Shown here in pieces: positions 1 to 11,679 of a stretch of DNA of 64,000 nt. The position numbers and the translations under genes are program-made. The first letter of the stretch is position 1; the number at the start of each line of letters is the position of its first letter. The stretch comes from Ctenosaura bakeri (lineage: Eukaryota; Chordata; Lepidosauria; Squamata; Iguanidae). Location of the stretch: the NCBI GenBank assembly GCA_948474755.1, contig CAOLHI010001029.1:248001-312000 (forward strand), in the 5' to 3' direction. The notes under the pieces were generated by a model. That model did no database searches, was not told the origin of the DNA, and saw only the letters and a list, made by a program, of their open reading frames with translations.

Positions 1-550
1 TTTTTTATTTCAAAATAGATAAATTTCATTCATCAACAGAAGGATGTGAGTGTGTTAATTGTGGGCAAAAGATTCGGCATGAAAAATATCTTACCCTGTA
101 AGCTGGCATGTCATAGTGGTTGTGAGTGAAGGTGACTTGTAAAGGACCTGCTCAGTTTGCTTATTTATAAATTTACTAGGTAGCCTTGAGCCAGTTTTCT
201 CAGCTACCCATATGAGATATGAGGATAATAATATTATTGCTTAAATTAATTGCAGAAAGCCACAGTGTCTAAAAATTAAAGCTCAGTGAAAGACGTGATG
301 AAATTAGCTGGTTTTCATGTGTAATCTACAAGTCTCCACAGAGCAGGCCTTGTGGGTCTTTCTTGGAAGGAAGTTCAATTAATTAATATGAGGGAGTGAT
401 TTGCTTAGGGATGGAAACTGTTAGAGAAAACCATCTGCTCATGATAGTCTAGTTACCTTGGTTTTATCTAAGGGCAGCTTCAGTTCTCACAAAAGTCAAG
501 AAAGTCTCCTACTTGTGACAATTTCATGTTCTGATGTTAGAAAGGATGAG

Positions 551-772
551 TTGTGTTGTTGTGTGCCTTTAAGTCATTTCTGACTTATGGTAACTTTAAA
601 GTAGACCTCTTGTGGAGATTTCTTGGAAGGAGTTGATCAGAGGGGGTTTGCCATTGTCTTCCTCTGAGACAGAGAAAATGTGACCTGCCCAAGTGGGTTT
701 CCATGACCAAGCAGGGATTCAGACCCAGATCTTCCAGAATCCTAGTTCAATACTCAAACCATAACTCTATTG
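551..772 (-). repeat. tRNA-derived SINE with Bov-B-like tail
   Basis: Read on the minus strand this is the same element as the full copy at 17479-17710: tRNA-like head, then a body containing AGTCATTTCTGACTTATGG (as read on +), then a tail of CA/ACAACA type. On the + strand the tail comes first (TTGTGTTGTTGTGTGCC) and the tRNA-like head comes last, near 700-772. It is diverged and its internal promoter is degraded. A dead copy. Confidence 0.8.
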
Positions 773-3477
773 GTAGTTCAAATATATATTAGTCCACCTT
801 TTTGGCTTGAACTAAAAAGTGCTTTGAGGATAAGAACCCTATGCTTGACCTAACAATTTCACCTATAAATAAGAGGTAGTGCCACTGTAAATAGTTCTGT
901 ATTGCCACAATTATATCAGACATGTGTATAGGCAGACTCCACGCTTCAGTGCAAGTGCACCAAATTTTGAATTAGTTGATTATGTTTATTATTAATACAA
1001 AAGTAACAAAGAATCTGTTTCAAAAATACTTTAGACAACAAAAATAGGATGAAATAATTACAGGAAAAGACAGATGTTCCACTTCCTGCTATTTTTAATG
1101 CATTGTGTATGCAGCAAGTATTAGAAATGCTTTGTTCACTATGTTACTAAGTAACAGCTTGTTCTATGTTAAACAAAGGATGATCAATGGCATCTGTCAC
1201 AAACCACCTGTCAGGTTACGTGGCGCAACAGGTTGTTTAGATGTATTTTTGCTTGTGTGAGCATACTTACCTGGCAGTATTTTATGAGAGTTTTAGTGCA
1301 GTGTTCTATTACTTTTTGAAATGCATTTTTTTTAAAAGAAGTTGGATATGCCTGACATTAAGATGCTTGATTCTTAGATACAGCTTTAAACCAATTTAAA
1401 TACAAATACAATGGCAGAGATTTTTACCAACTGGACAGAAGATGAGAATTGATAGAAGATTGTCTGTACTAAATCTTAAAAGAGTGGGAAGATCTGAATA
1501 TGAAAAGAGCCTCCCTCTGAGAAATCCAGTAAATCCTGTAAAACAGGAGTAGGGAATGTATGGCTCTTCAAATGCTAGCCCGCAATTCTTATCACTTCTA
1601 ACCACTATTGGCAATGTTCATAAGCCAATAGCTAATGATGATAAGTAGCTAGTAGAACATTGCCTACAAAGGACGCATACAGTTCTCTCATGTACCTAAA
1701 ATTGTGCTTTAGAGCTAACTGAAAACAGGTGTTTGCTCTAGAGATAACCAGTCATTGAATATAAAGCTACTATAAAGACCAGTTTAATTCATGTAGATGA
1801 TATATCCATGAGCTTGCCACATAAAACATACTTAGAGAAACTTGTGTCATAAAGCCATAGCTATATAGGAGAGATCATGGCGTTTGACCAGTACTGTGTC
1901 AGTCAGTACTTGGTCAGTTCAAAACATGTATTCACCAGATATGCAGCCATGTTTGCTGGTTTGAAACTGGACTGTTTTGTTGTTATCTGGAAACTATAAA
2001 AACAACAGGTGTTCAAAGATGGGTTAAACTAAACCAATGAGCAGAAGGGATAGGCTAGCCCTGTCCCTCATTTTATTCTCTTCCCATGAGGAATAATCTT
2101 AAAAGGAGCCTCCATTATCTGTGGAGGATTTTGATTATCAGTACTTCCCAAGCTATTTGATGAGGGGGACAGGCTATAATTTTTCCCCCCAGTGTGCCAG
2201 AGTGCAGTGCTGTATTTGTTCCCATTGGCTACAATTGTTTCTTTCTTTCATGGAAACTCTTAATGTATGGCCTGCAGAGTAGCAGTGGTCCAGGAGCCTT
2301 CACTTTGAGTAGCGCTGCTCCAAATGGTCAGGCACCCTGATTTTTCAGGATGTTCAATTGTATGGACAACCTTCTTTCATAACACTATCTCTCCTTCTCT
2401 GATTATTGTTTTCCAAATGAAGAGAAGAACAATTGAGGGGGGTCAAGGAAGCATGCTACCTCTTTTCTGTGTTCAGATTAACCCCTTCTTGAATGCTTAA
2501 ACAGGGTTTAAGTAAAGCTGTAAGCTGTTAGTCACTGTACTCCCATCTGTCATTGTAATGGGAATAGGGTGAGATAGAATTCATGTGAACAGGATACATG
2601 AAATGACTTGATGTGAACTGTGACTTCCAGCTGAATCTACGAAGTGCCATTGGCTATAGCTGTCCTACAAAGGTGTTTGATTTTATTTCCTCATTGAATC
2701 TAATTTAATTTAGTGTTGACATTTTAAATTTAAGGATGGATTTCAGAGTTTGGAATATCATGTGATCATCTTGATTTTAAATCTTTACACAAATACATCT
2801 TTGACTCTAAATCAAGTGTCTTTGCAGTACTGTTGATTTCTGGGTTCAAATAAGCAACAAGAAGTCCATTTGTATGTTCAAAAGTGTTTTGGACTACTGA
2901 TTAGAAGGCTTTATTTATATTGACAGCAAAGTATAAAAATAGCAACTTTTTGCTGAAGGTTTGATTTAAAAATAAACTGAGCTGAATGGCTCATTTGAGT
3001 GCTAGGTTGGTGAGTCAGCTTCATCCAGAAGGATTAAAAAATAATCTTTGTGAAAGTGAACTTTGCTTCTGTCTCATTCTTAGGAGTCAGTTTTTGATTT
3101 TTTTTTTATTGGAATAAAGCCCATTTTCTACAGTGAAGCCTGCACTAGTTAAAGAGTCTTGTAATCACACTGCCTATGACTTATGGCATGTAAGCACTTC
3201 ATGTTGCTTGCCAAAAGGAGCCAAAACAAGAAGACTTAACAATATCTGATGGAGATCTTTTTTTTAGATCTTGCCATTAGAGGCATACTTAACTAGGGTT
3301 ATATTAATATGTGACTCAGTGTCTGGCTTTTGTAAAACAGTGATGTAAGCAAGTTGATTGGTTGCTGCACTGGGGGAAGAGCACCATTCTTTGGTCAATA
3401 TTGTTCCCTTGCTTAAGTGCTGGGGCCCAGCTCTTCTCAGGTGTGTTGGAGTAGCAGTGCCTTCTGTTGTAAACATT

Positions 3478-3915
3478 GGCCTTTTCCGCACAGGGCTTTT
3501 AAAATAGTGCAGAGCGTCCTCCAGGGAGGACGATTGCACCTGGGAGCGGACTGGGTCTGGACAACTTTGTGTAGTTCCGGACCTCAGCCCGCTCCGGAAC
3601 GACCCAAAGTGGTCGTTCAGTGTGCTTTTGAAAGACCGCTTAAAACAGGTCTTTCAAAAGCATGGAGCACGCCACTCCATGCCTGCGCTCCGGTGCAGAT
3701 TTGCAGGCTCACACCAGTGGGAGCCGGCAGAGCTGCCAGGGGCAGGCTTTAGGCTGGCGAGCTTCACTGGTTGGTGGAGAGCCTCCACCAACCGGAAGCC
3801 GCCATTTTTGTCCCCGGAGCAGTGCAGAGTGGACCAGCCTGGACCTGCAGGTGGAGCGCACAGGTCCGGTGAGCCCCGGCACGGGGCTATTCCCTTGCCC
3901 CGTGTGGAAAAGGCC
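3478..3915. mobile_element. MITE, GGCCTTTTCCGCAC terminal-repeat family, long GC-rich form
   Basis: The left end reads GGCCTTTTCCGCACAGGG and the right end, reverse complemented, GGCCTTTTCCACACGGGG: an 18-bp terminal inverted repeat with few mismatches. The 438-bp interior is far more GC-rich than the flanks and encodes no transposase; the open frames it contains are chance. Inside is a perfect 15-bp stem with a 10-nt loop (3623-3637 and 3648-3662). Flanking triplets are ATT and ACT, a poor match for a duplication. Same family as 9944-10286, 17798-18218 and 20583-21013. Confidence 0.75.
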
Positions 3916-4310
3916 ACTATTGCAGAACATTCCTTCCATACTCATGTGCAGCATGGCTATGCCATCTTGCACAGAATTTTTCTGTATCAGGAGGAAAGTA
4001 AACTTCACTTATGAACCTGCTGTCTTAATGATTGTCAAGGTTGGAAAGGTCCACTATTACAAGGTTAGATAGGTTGATTAGTAGCAAGCAGGGTGAAGGT
4101 ATTACTAAAATGAGTAAAATCTTGCTCTCTTGTATCCAGCTGAACAACCATGCTGAATGTTTGTGATGGTTATTGTCCTGTTCAGAAACATCAGTCAGCT
4201 TCAGGATATCAATCAGCTTGAGGGTGGAAGCAAACTTGTGTGTACATTACTTGCTATATTTTCACTTAATGCTTGCAGCTGAGTATATGCATTGCCTTAT
4301 CTTAAACATG

Positions 4311-4513
4311 CAGCTGACCCTCCATATCCAAGGATTTTGTATCTGTGAATTCAACCAATTGCGTCTTGAAAATAATTTAAAAAAATCCAAAAAACAAACT
4401 TTAATTCTCTATTTTACTACACTACTGTACGTAATGGAACTTGAGCATCCATGAATTTTGGTATTCACAGGGGGTCCTGGAATCAAACCCTAGTGGATAC
4501 CAAGGACCCACTG
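4311..4513. mobile_element. pogo/Tigger-like MITE
   Basis: The ends are inverted: left CAGCTGACCCTCCATATCC, right (reverse complement) CAGTGGGTCCTTGGTATCC. An interior stretch GTAATGGAACTTGAGCATCC is typical of Tigger-related MITEs in amniotes. A TA follows the right end, as expected for a TA target site. The left side has TG, a likely mutated TA. No transposase. Confidence 0.75.
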
Positions 4514-5224
4514 TACTGTGGAGTTAAGTCATTTTACAGTGATGCAAATCTGTTTGTGTTGCTGTTTAAATACCCAAATAATTACTTGATGTTACCATCA
4601 TCAGGTGATGAATATGCATTTGTGAGGCTCTGCAGTTACTAGAATCAACTTATCTCTACTGATCAGATGTTAAGGTGAGCTCTGCAATGGCTACAAGCGA
4701 TAATAAAAAAGTGGAAATGTAAACCACTACACCAAAATGTACTTCATTCTGGTTCTTCTAGAGTATGTTTAGATTGTGAGTTTATTGATCGTGAGGATGA
4801 CCCAGATTCTACTGAACCATCTTTGAACAGAAGTGTTTCTTTTTAATTTAAGTGCTGAGTTGCTAATTGAAGTCTTACAGGGGCCAGAAGCAAAGAAATA
4901 ACTTCAATATGTCATACTGGGAAATGCTTCATGTCTATTATATTCAAAAGGAGTATCTTCAAGTCCATGGGAACTTTGCAGTTATCATTTTATTCAGTTT
5001 AATCTGGAACCCTAATGCCAGATATCTCACCTTAGCCATATTCATCAGTTATGTAAAAAGCAGAAAAAGATGCCACCTGCATATAGTTTTATAAATGCAA
5101 GTTAAATCTAAGAATATAAGAAAAGATTCAATGGGAGATGACTGAAAAAGCTAGCAAAAGAAAGAGAGAAAATGTATGTTTTTTGTTCTGATTCATTGAC
5201 CTAAAAGGTGGTTTTGAAGAATGA

Positions 5225-5400
5225 GGCCATTTCCACACTACACTGTGGTAGTACTATTATTCCACTTTCAACATCCTATTGGGATCCTGGGGTTTCCAGT
5301 TTAGGGAGGGCTCTTTGGCCGCAGTAAACTACAAACCCCAGAATTCCACAGGAGATTGAAAGTGGAATAATAGCATTATAACAGTGTAGTGTGGAAATGG
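5225..5400. mobile_element. Palindromic MITE (short form)
   Basis: GGCCATTTCCACACTACACT at the left is mirrored by AGTGTAGTGTGGAAATGG at the right. The inner arms CCACTTTCAACATCC and its complement are also mirrored. About 176 bp, non-coding. The outermost right CC seems lost. The same short palindromic form occurs at 21367-21558, 54641-54846 and 57458-57637. Confidence 0.8.
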
Positions 5401-5606
5401 GGAAGGGAAATAGTATTTGTATTGTACTGTTACTCTTTATGAAGAGAGATTAAATCAGACTATCAAATTGAATAAGAATAAATAATTTTTAAAAATAAAT
5501 TTAAAAATTGGATAAAAAGAAATAAAACATTAAATTTCCTATCTTGATTGTCATTATAAAAATAGCAGTTAAAAGTAAATTTCATGACCAATGTGCTAGC
5601 TAAAAC

Positions 5607-5782
5607 TGTGTGTGTGTGTGTGTGTGTGTGCTCAAGTTGCCAGTTGATATAGGGTGACCTCATGAATTTCATATCATTTTCTTTGTCAAGGAATACTCAG
5701 AAGTGATTTGCCATTGCCCTCTTCAGAAATATAGCCTATAGCACCTTGTATTCCTTGATGGTCTTCCATCCAAACATTAACT
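5607..5782 (-). repeat. 5S rRNA-derived SINE, 5'-truncated, ending in a (CA)n tail
   Basis: On the minus strand the element begins inside the 5S-like part, with a diverged version of the TTGGATGGGAGACC box, and passes through GGTGCTATAGGCTATATTTC. It continues into the body shared with the copy at 42564-42804 and ends in a 24-nt CA run (seen as TG at 5607-5630). The microsatellite is therefore the SINE tail. Only about the last 50 nt of the 5S part remain. Confidence 0.7.
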
Positions 5783-5926
5783 TAAACTGACAATCTATTA
5801 AAATGAAATGGCTTTTTGCATTTACACACATTGAAATACCTCCAATCAAACATGAAAAGGAGGAAAACTCATATTTTCTTTCCAGTATATTAATAAAAAT
5901 GGCACAGGAATATAGAAGTTGAGACC

Positions 5927-6545
5927 ATATAATTAGAAGGGACTACAAGGGCAATGTGGTTCACCCCCTACCATGAAGGAACTGCGTAGTTAAAACACTT
6001 CTGAAAGCTGTGCATCCAACCTCTGTTTAAAGGACAAACAGTGAAGAAGAATTCATCACTCTGTGCTGCAGTCTGTTGCATTTCTGAACAGCTCTTTCCA
6101 TCAAGAAGTTCTTCCTAATGTTTAGGTGAAATCTTTTTCTTGCACTTTGAATTCATCATTTCATGTTCTAGTCTCAGAAAAGGAAAAACACAAAAGAAGG
6201 GTGTTCTATCTTCTATATAACATCTCTTCAGATATTTAAAGATGGCTATCATGTCACCTTTCTGTCTTTTCTCTGAGCTAAACATACTCAGCTCCCTAAG
6301 CTGTTCCTCATTGTGTTTAGTTTCCAGACTTTAACATCTTCATCACCTTCATTTGAACAAGTTCTAGCTAGACAATGAGGTACCCAGAAATATAGAAAAT
6401 ATTTCAGATGAAGCCTGACTAAAGCAGAACAGAGGGGTAGCATAATTTCCCCAGATCTGGGCACTGGGTTTCTGTTGAAGTAACCTAGAATTGCATTGGC
6501 TTTTTTTTGGCATGCCACCTGTCTACATAACAATAGCATTATCTA
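5927..6545 (-). repeat. CR1 LINE 3' fragment
   Basis: The complement carries the familiar CR1 3' region: near 6110-6130 the + strand reads AGAAGTTCTTCCTAATGTTT, the reverse complement of the conserved ATTAGGAAGAACTTC block. The 3' terminus lies near 5930 and the sequence runs towards the 5' end at about 6545. Truncated and non-coding. Confidence 0.75.
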
Positions 6546-7019
6546 GTCCACATGTTTCCAGCTTGTATAAAATCTTTTAAAAAATTCTTTCAGCAAGATA
6601 GAGGTGTTAGAGCTATTATAGCCTCTTCCTGTTGTCAGATACGGAGGGGAGGGTGGTGAAGAAGTGAGTCCTTGGGGCGGGCCACAGTATTCTGCCCTCA
6701 CTTCAGGTTCTTGAGAAAAGGTGAGCTGTGCCTTTGGGCCTGCCTTCCAGAAAAGGGCCAGCCAAGGTTGCAGACCAGCCTCATGAGTTCACCTTGGGAC
6801 CCAGTATCTCACCCAAGGGAAACTGGGAGAGAGGTCTCAGGATGACCTCTTGCCCCAGCAACTCCAGTTTTGGATATCTCCCCCACAATGTCACATAATT
6901 CGAAATTCAAATTCAATTTCATGTTTAAATAGGCAGTAGTTCAATAAAATTGTCCATGTTTAACCGAAGCCCTGTTGTGTAGTCTCTTCATTTCATGAGT
7001 TGGGCAGCAAAAGATGAAC

Positions 7020-7200
7020 CTGTGAAGGTAGTGAGAGGGAAGGCTCTCTCCTGAAATTTTAAGTGTCAGGCATATGAGAGAACTTTGTCAGATAGCCTGG
7101 ACCTAAGCCATATAAGGCTTTAAAGGTCAAAGCGAACATTTTGAATTGTGCCCTAAACAGACCAGTAGCCAGTGGGTCTAGGAAACTGCATAATACTTAA
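7020..7200 (-). repeat. L2-type LINE fragment
   Basis: The block CCTAAGCCATATAAGGCTTT followed by TTTTGAATTGTGCC matches, with divergence, the block at 62041-62090 inside the longer L2-type copy at 61615-62900. No coding capacity. Confidence 0.6.
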
Positions 7201-7559
7201 GATTTAGTTTAATAAATTATGACCTAAATTCAATTGTTAGTACTAACTTAGAGTAGACCCACTGAACTAATGGAACTCAAACAAATGATGGACTATCAAG
7301 TTTTAATTCCTTCAATAGATATACCATAGTTGGGGCAAACTGCTGGTTTTAGCCCTAGGTGTTCTTATGCTTGTTTGAATAATCTGCTGCTTTCCCAGTG
7401 GATGGAAACAACATTCACAGCTTGACACGGGTAATGATTTTATGTTACATACTATTGTTTCCTTCATTAATAGAAAGAAACTTTTCTTAAAAATGCAGAA
7501 ATCTATGTTTCCTAAATCCTTTGGACCTCAGTGATTTACCTCAAAATGCTAATGCTAAT

Positions 7560-7745
7560 GCACATGGTTTTAAGACATTTTTAATATTTTAAACCTGTTT
7601 TAACTTGTTAATCATATTTAATATGTTTTTATTTAAATTATTTTTATTGTTTTAACTTGTTTGCACTTATTTTATTTGTGTGTACTGAGATCTTTTTATA
7701 TAGGGCAGGATAGAAATATTTAACATCATCATCACCAACAAGATA
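7560..7745 (+). repeat. LINE 3' end (L2/CR1 group)
   Basis: T-rich runs of TTTTAACTTG type, then a GGGCAGGATAGAAAT block (the usual gggcgggataaa motif of these 3' ends), then a short ATCATCATCACC repeat as the tail. Non-coding. Confidence 0.6.
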
Positions 7746-7904
7746 TTAGTGTTCAGATTTGTACCCTCATTAAAAACAAACATAAAATTAACTGTATTTA
7801 AAGCTTTTCCTCTTGGTTAATTATCTTAGTTTAATGATTTATTGAATCATTTTATTTTATCACATCTTTGATAATTTATTTACACCAGTAAATCCATGAC
7901 TTAA

Positions 7905-10537
7905 ATCCTGGGAGTCAGTTTGAGAGCATCTGAGTAAAAATTAAGGGAGAGAGAAACAACAGTGATGCTATTGTTGGGGGTCTATTACAGACCTGCAAGC
8001 CTTCCTGGAACAGATGTTCAAATATTTAGAAGGAAGAGATATGTAGTAATGAGAGATTTCAACTATCCTGATTTTTGTTGGAGGTCAAATTCTGCCAAGA
8101 GTATCAGATGTAACAAATTTCTCACTTGCCTTGCAGACAATTTCATAGTCCAGAAGATGGAAAAGGGAAGAGGGGAAATCCGTATTAGGTCTGATCCTAA
8201 TCAACAATGATGACCTGGGTAATGGGGTGGAGGTGGCAGGATCCTTTAGTGGAAGTCACCATGTTCTCTTTGAGTTTATTATACAGCAGAAATGGGAAGC
8301 CAAGCATAGTGATTCACGCATTTTAGACTTCAAAAAAGCTGACTTCAGTAAACTTAGGGAAATAATAGGAGTGATGCCTTGGTCAGGAATGTAAAAGAGA
8401 CAGGAGTTCATGATAGATGTGAGTTTCTTAAAAGTAAGATACTGAAGGTGCAATTTCTTAATAATTCCATTGAGGAGGAAAAATCAAAGCTGTCTATAGA
8501 ATCTGGGATAAATGTCTAAAGAACTTTTGATGGAGCTAAAATTTAAAAGGGATATGTGCAAGGAATGGAAAAAAGGAAAAATTACCAAAGATGAATTCAA
8601 ACAAATGGCCAGCAAGTGTAGGGAGGAAGTCAGAAAAGCTAAAGTACAGAATGAGCTCAGGCTTGCTAGAGAGATTAAAAACAATAAGAAGGGCTTTTTT
8701 GGTTATTTCTGTAGCAAAAAGACGAACAAGGAAATGGTAGGGCCACTGTGTGGAGAAAATAGCAAAATGCTAACAGGGAACAGAAAAGACAGAACGACTC
8801 AGCACCATGTTTGCCTTGGTCTTCTCCCAGAAAGAAAACAACGCTCTACCTGGAGAAAATGAAGCAGATGTGGTAGGGGAAATGCTGCATAGTATAGGTA
8901 AAGAGGTAGTACAGGAATACTTGGCTACTGTAAATGCATTCAAGTCTCCAGGACAAGATGAACTATATCCAATGATATTAAAAGAACAATCAGAAGAAAT
9001 TGCAGAACCCCCAGCAATAATTGATGAGAATTCCTGGAGAATGGGAGAAGTCCCAGCAGACTGGTGGAGAGCAAATATTGTTTTCAAAAAGTAGAAAAAA
9101 TAGGACTGAAACAATTACTAAAACAGTTACCATGACATCAGTACCAGGAAAGATTCTAAAGGAGATCATTAAACAGACAGTCCGTAAGAACTTAGAGAGG
9201 AATGTTGTGATCAGTAAAAGGCAATACGGGGTTCTCAAAAAGAAATTATGCCAGACTAATCTTATTTCTTTTCTTTTTTTTTGGTAAGAATTATTAGCTG
9301 GTAGATGGAGGGAATGCTGTGGACATAGCGTATCTTGACTTCAGTAAGGCCTCTGACAAGGTCTCTCATGATAGTCGTCCAAACAAGCTAGTAAAATGTG
9401 GATTAGACAATGCCACTGCTAGGTGGATTTGTAACTGGTTGACAAATCAAACTCAAAGGGTACTCACTAATGGCTCCTCTTCATCCTAGAGAGGACCAAT
9501 TAGTGCCACTGGGTTCTCTCCTGGGCCCAGTGCTATTCAACATTCTTATCAATGATTTGGATAAGGGGGTAGAGGGCATTCTTATCAGATTTACAAATGA
9601 CACTAAACTAGGAAGGTTAACTAACACCCCAGAGGACAGGAACAGAATTCAATATGATTTTAACAGATTAGAGAGCTGGGCCAAAACTAACAACATGAAT
9701 TTCAGAAGGGAGAAATGTAAGATGTAAGTTCTGGGTACCACAGTTTAGGAAGAATATTGACCAGCTGGAACATCTAGAGAAAGGTGTAGAAGGCATGGAA
9801 GTAGAAGGCATGGAGACCACGCCCTATGAGGAGCACCTTAGGGAGCTAAGTATGTTTGGCAATGTGATAGCTATGTTTAAGTGTTTGAAGGGATTTTATA
9901 TGAAGGATGAAGCAAGCCTGTTATTTGCTATTCCAGAGACCAGGGCACTTTCTGCAACTTACCTTTTCCGAAGTAATTTTGTGGGGATCCAGAGAAAGCC
10001 TCTAATAGGAGGGGAGCGCTTCTGTCGTGCTACTCCTCCACACTGGCTGCCTGCTGGATGAGAGGAAGTGCAATGACTCCACCCCTCCCTTCTGCAGCAC
10101 AGCCGTGCAGTTTCCCAGGCTGTGTTGGGGGAGGAAGTAGAGCCATTGTGCTTCCTGCTGTTCCGCATGAGGAGGTAAGTCAATCCACGATTGTGACAGG
10201 TTGCCATGGGATCACCACAGGATTGCAACGATGTCATGCAGAGCCCTGTGGCCATTGTGTGTTGGAGGTGGTGTGCGAAAAGGGCCCAGAACATGGAGCA
10301 ATGGTTTCAAACTTCAGGAAAAGAGATTCCATCTAAACATTAGGAAGAACTTCCTGACACTAAGAGCAGTTTGACAGTGGAATACACTGCCTCGTAGTGT
10401 GGTGGAGTCTCCTTCTTTGGAGATTTTTAAACAAAGGCTGCATGGCCATCTGTTGGAAATGTGGTGGTGTATTACAGCATGGCAGAGGTTTAGACTTGAT
10501 GGCCCTTGAGATCTCTTCCATATTCTATGATTCTATC
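7905..10537 (+). pseudogene. Decayed CR1 LINE with endonuclease and reverse transcriptase remnants
   Basis: A long CR1 retrotransposon copy in broken frames. At 7962-8210 lies the end of the AP-like endonuclease, with GVYYRP and [10 protein letters not shown] (normally GDFNYPDICW). From about 8512 comes the linker, then reverse transcriptase motifs: KSPGQDELYP near 8943-8970, YLDFSKASDKV near 9330 and the block PLGSLLGPVLFNILINDL near 9500. The catalytic box, normally FADD, reads FTND at about 9590, so the enzyme is dead even apart from the frameshifts. The usual sequence after KCK (about 9722) is deleted, joining directly to a point nearer the 3' end. A MITE interrupts it at 9944-10286. The 3' end (10290-10537) carries ACATTAGGAAGAACTTCCTG and ends in ATTCTATGATTCTA, the CR1 terminal octamer repeat. 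Confidence 0.85.
9944..10286. mobile_element. MITE inserted in CR1, with 3-bp duplication CAG
   Basis: Interrupts the CR1 copy between GAGACCAG and AACATGGAGCAATGG, which are contiguous in CR1 elements. CAG is present on both sides (9941-9943 and 10287-10289), giving a 3-bp target duplication. The right end, reverse complemented, is GGCCCTTTTCGCAC; the left end is the diverged GGCACTTTCTGCAA. The 343-bp interior is GC-rich and has no transposase. Confidence 0.8.
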
Positions 10538-11080
10538 ACAATTTAATAATTATTGTCATTAAGCCACTGCTGTCAATTAAATTAAAAGTAACACTTTTTC
10601 AAACAACTTTTGGCTTAAATCTAATTTTAATGTTACTGGACTGAAAGTCTTCACCTTGTGCAGCTGCACTGGCTTATCAAAGTTTGTACAAAGGTTGTAC
10701 AACTGGTTGCAGAGATTACCTGCTAATGTAACCATTGTGGAAAGGTTATGGAACTGATTTTGCAACTGGCTGTGCATGCTGAGAAGCAATCACTTTGGGC
10801 CATCACTTGTAGAATAAACTTGTTTTGATACCAGCCTTGCATCAACTTGGAAAACATATAACTATTAGCATAAGGGGCTTGAGCTAGGGCAATGAAATAG
10901 AAAAATGCAGGCCATAATTTCTTGGGAGCAGTTTACCATTTTGTAAACATGTTTTTTTCCTGTACCTTTAAACTGTAATTTTTCTGTGTTTTGAAAAAAT
11001 GTACAGTAGTGTTGCCATGTTCATAATATGCTTTTTCTTTTAAATAATAAGCATTAAATAGGTCCGAATGTTTATAATAA

Positions 11081-11195
11081 AAATAAAAACAGAGCCTTAA
11101 CATTTCAGATTCATTTTAAATTTTAAACTGTTCTAAGCTGCTTTTGGTCCCATGCTGGGAGAAGGTCAGGATATAAATAAAATAATTAAACTTCT
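11081..11195 (+). repeat. LINE 3' end (L2/CR1 group)
   Basis: TTTTAAACTGTTCTAAGCTG followed by GGTCAGGATATAAATAAAAT, the usual end of squamate L2/CR1-type LINE copies. Short and non-coding. 11196-11679 shows nothing I recognise. Confidence 0.5.
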
Positions 11196-11679
11196 TTCTT
11201 TTTCCCCCAAACTTATTCTTCCTGGTCTGTCCTGTTCAGCTGTACCTTTCTTCCCATAACTGGGATACTCCTGGATTTTCCTCCATCTCAAGAAGCATAC
11301 TACAATTATGTGCTATTTATGCATCAAAGGCCTACTGAAGAAATGATAGAGAATTTAATCTCTGGACAGAGCATTGATCTTTGATCCTACAGGAAAGGGG
11401 AAGGAAATGTAAGAAATGCAAAAATTGAAACAAGGCTAAAGAATCTGCAGCTCTCCAAATACTGAATCATGGTAGAAACTACATAATAGGTGTGTTGGGC
11501 AAATAGTGACTGAAATGGAATGATTGTTGCATTAGTTGTTGATTGTGGAAGGTACTGGTTTAGTATTGAAGCAACTGTGGTGTGAATAACTTCAGGCTGA
11601 TCTGATAATAGCACAGATATGTGAGATTTTATAAGCTCAATACTGATATGATCTGAATTTATTTCTGTTTCAATCATGG

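Noticed and set aside
1396..1614. 72-codon minus-strand frame
   Set aside because: No splice context, domain or repeat support; within expectation for AT-rich intron.
3417..4072. Several overlapping open frames of 90-136 codons on both strands
   Set aside because: They lie inside the GC-rich MITE 3478-3915 and appear in both strands at once; no splice sites or domain similarity. High GC lowers stop-codon frequency.
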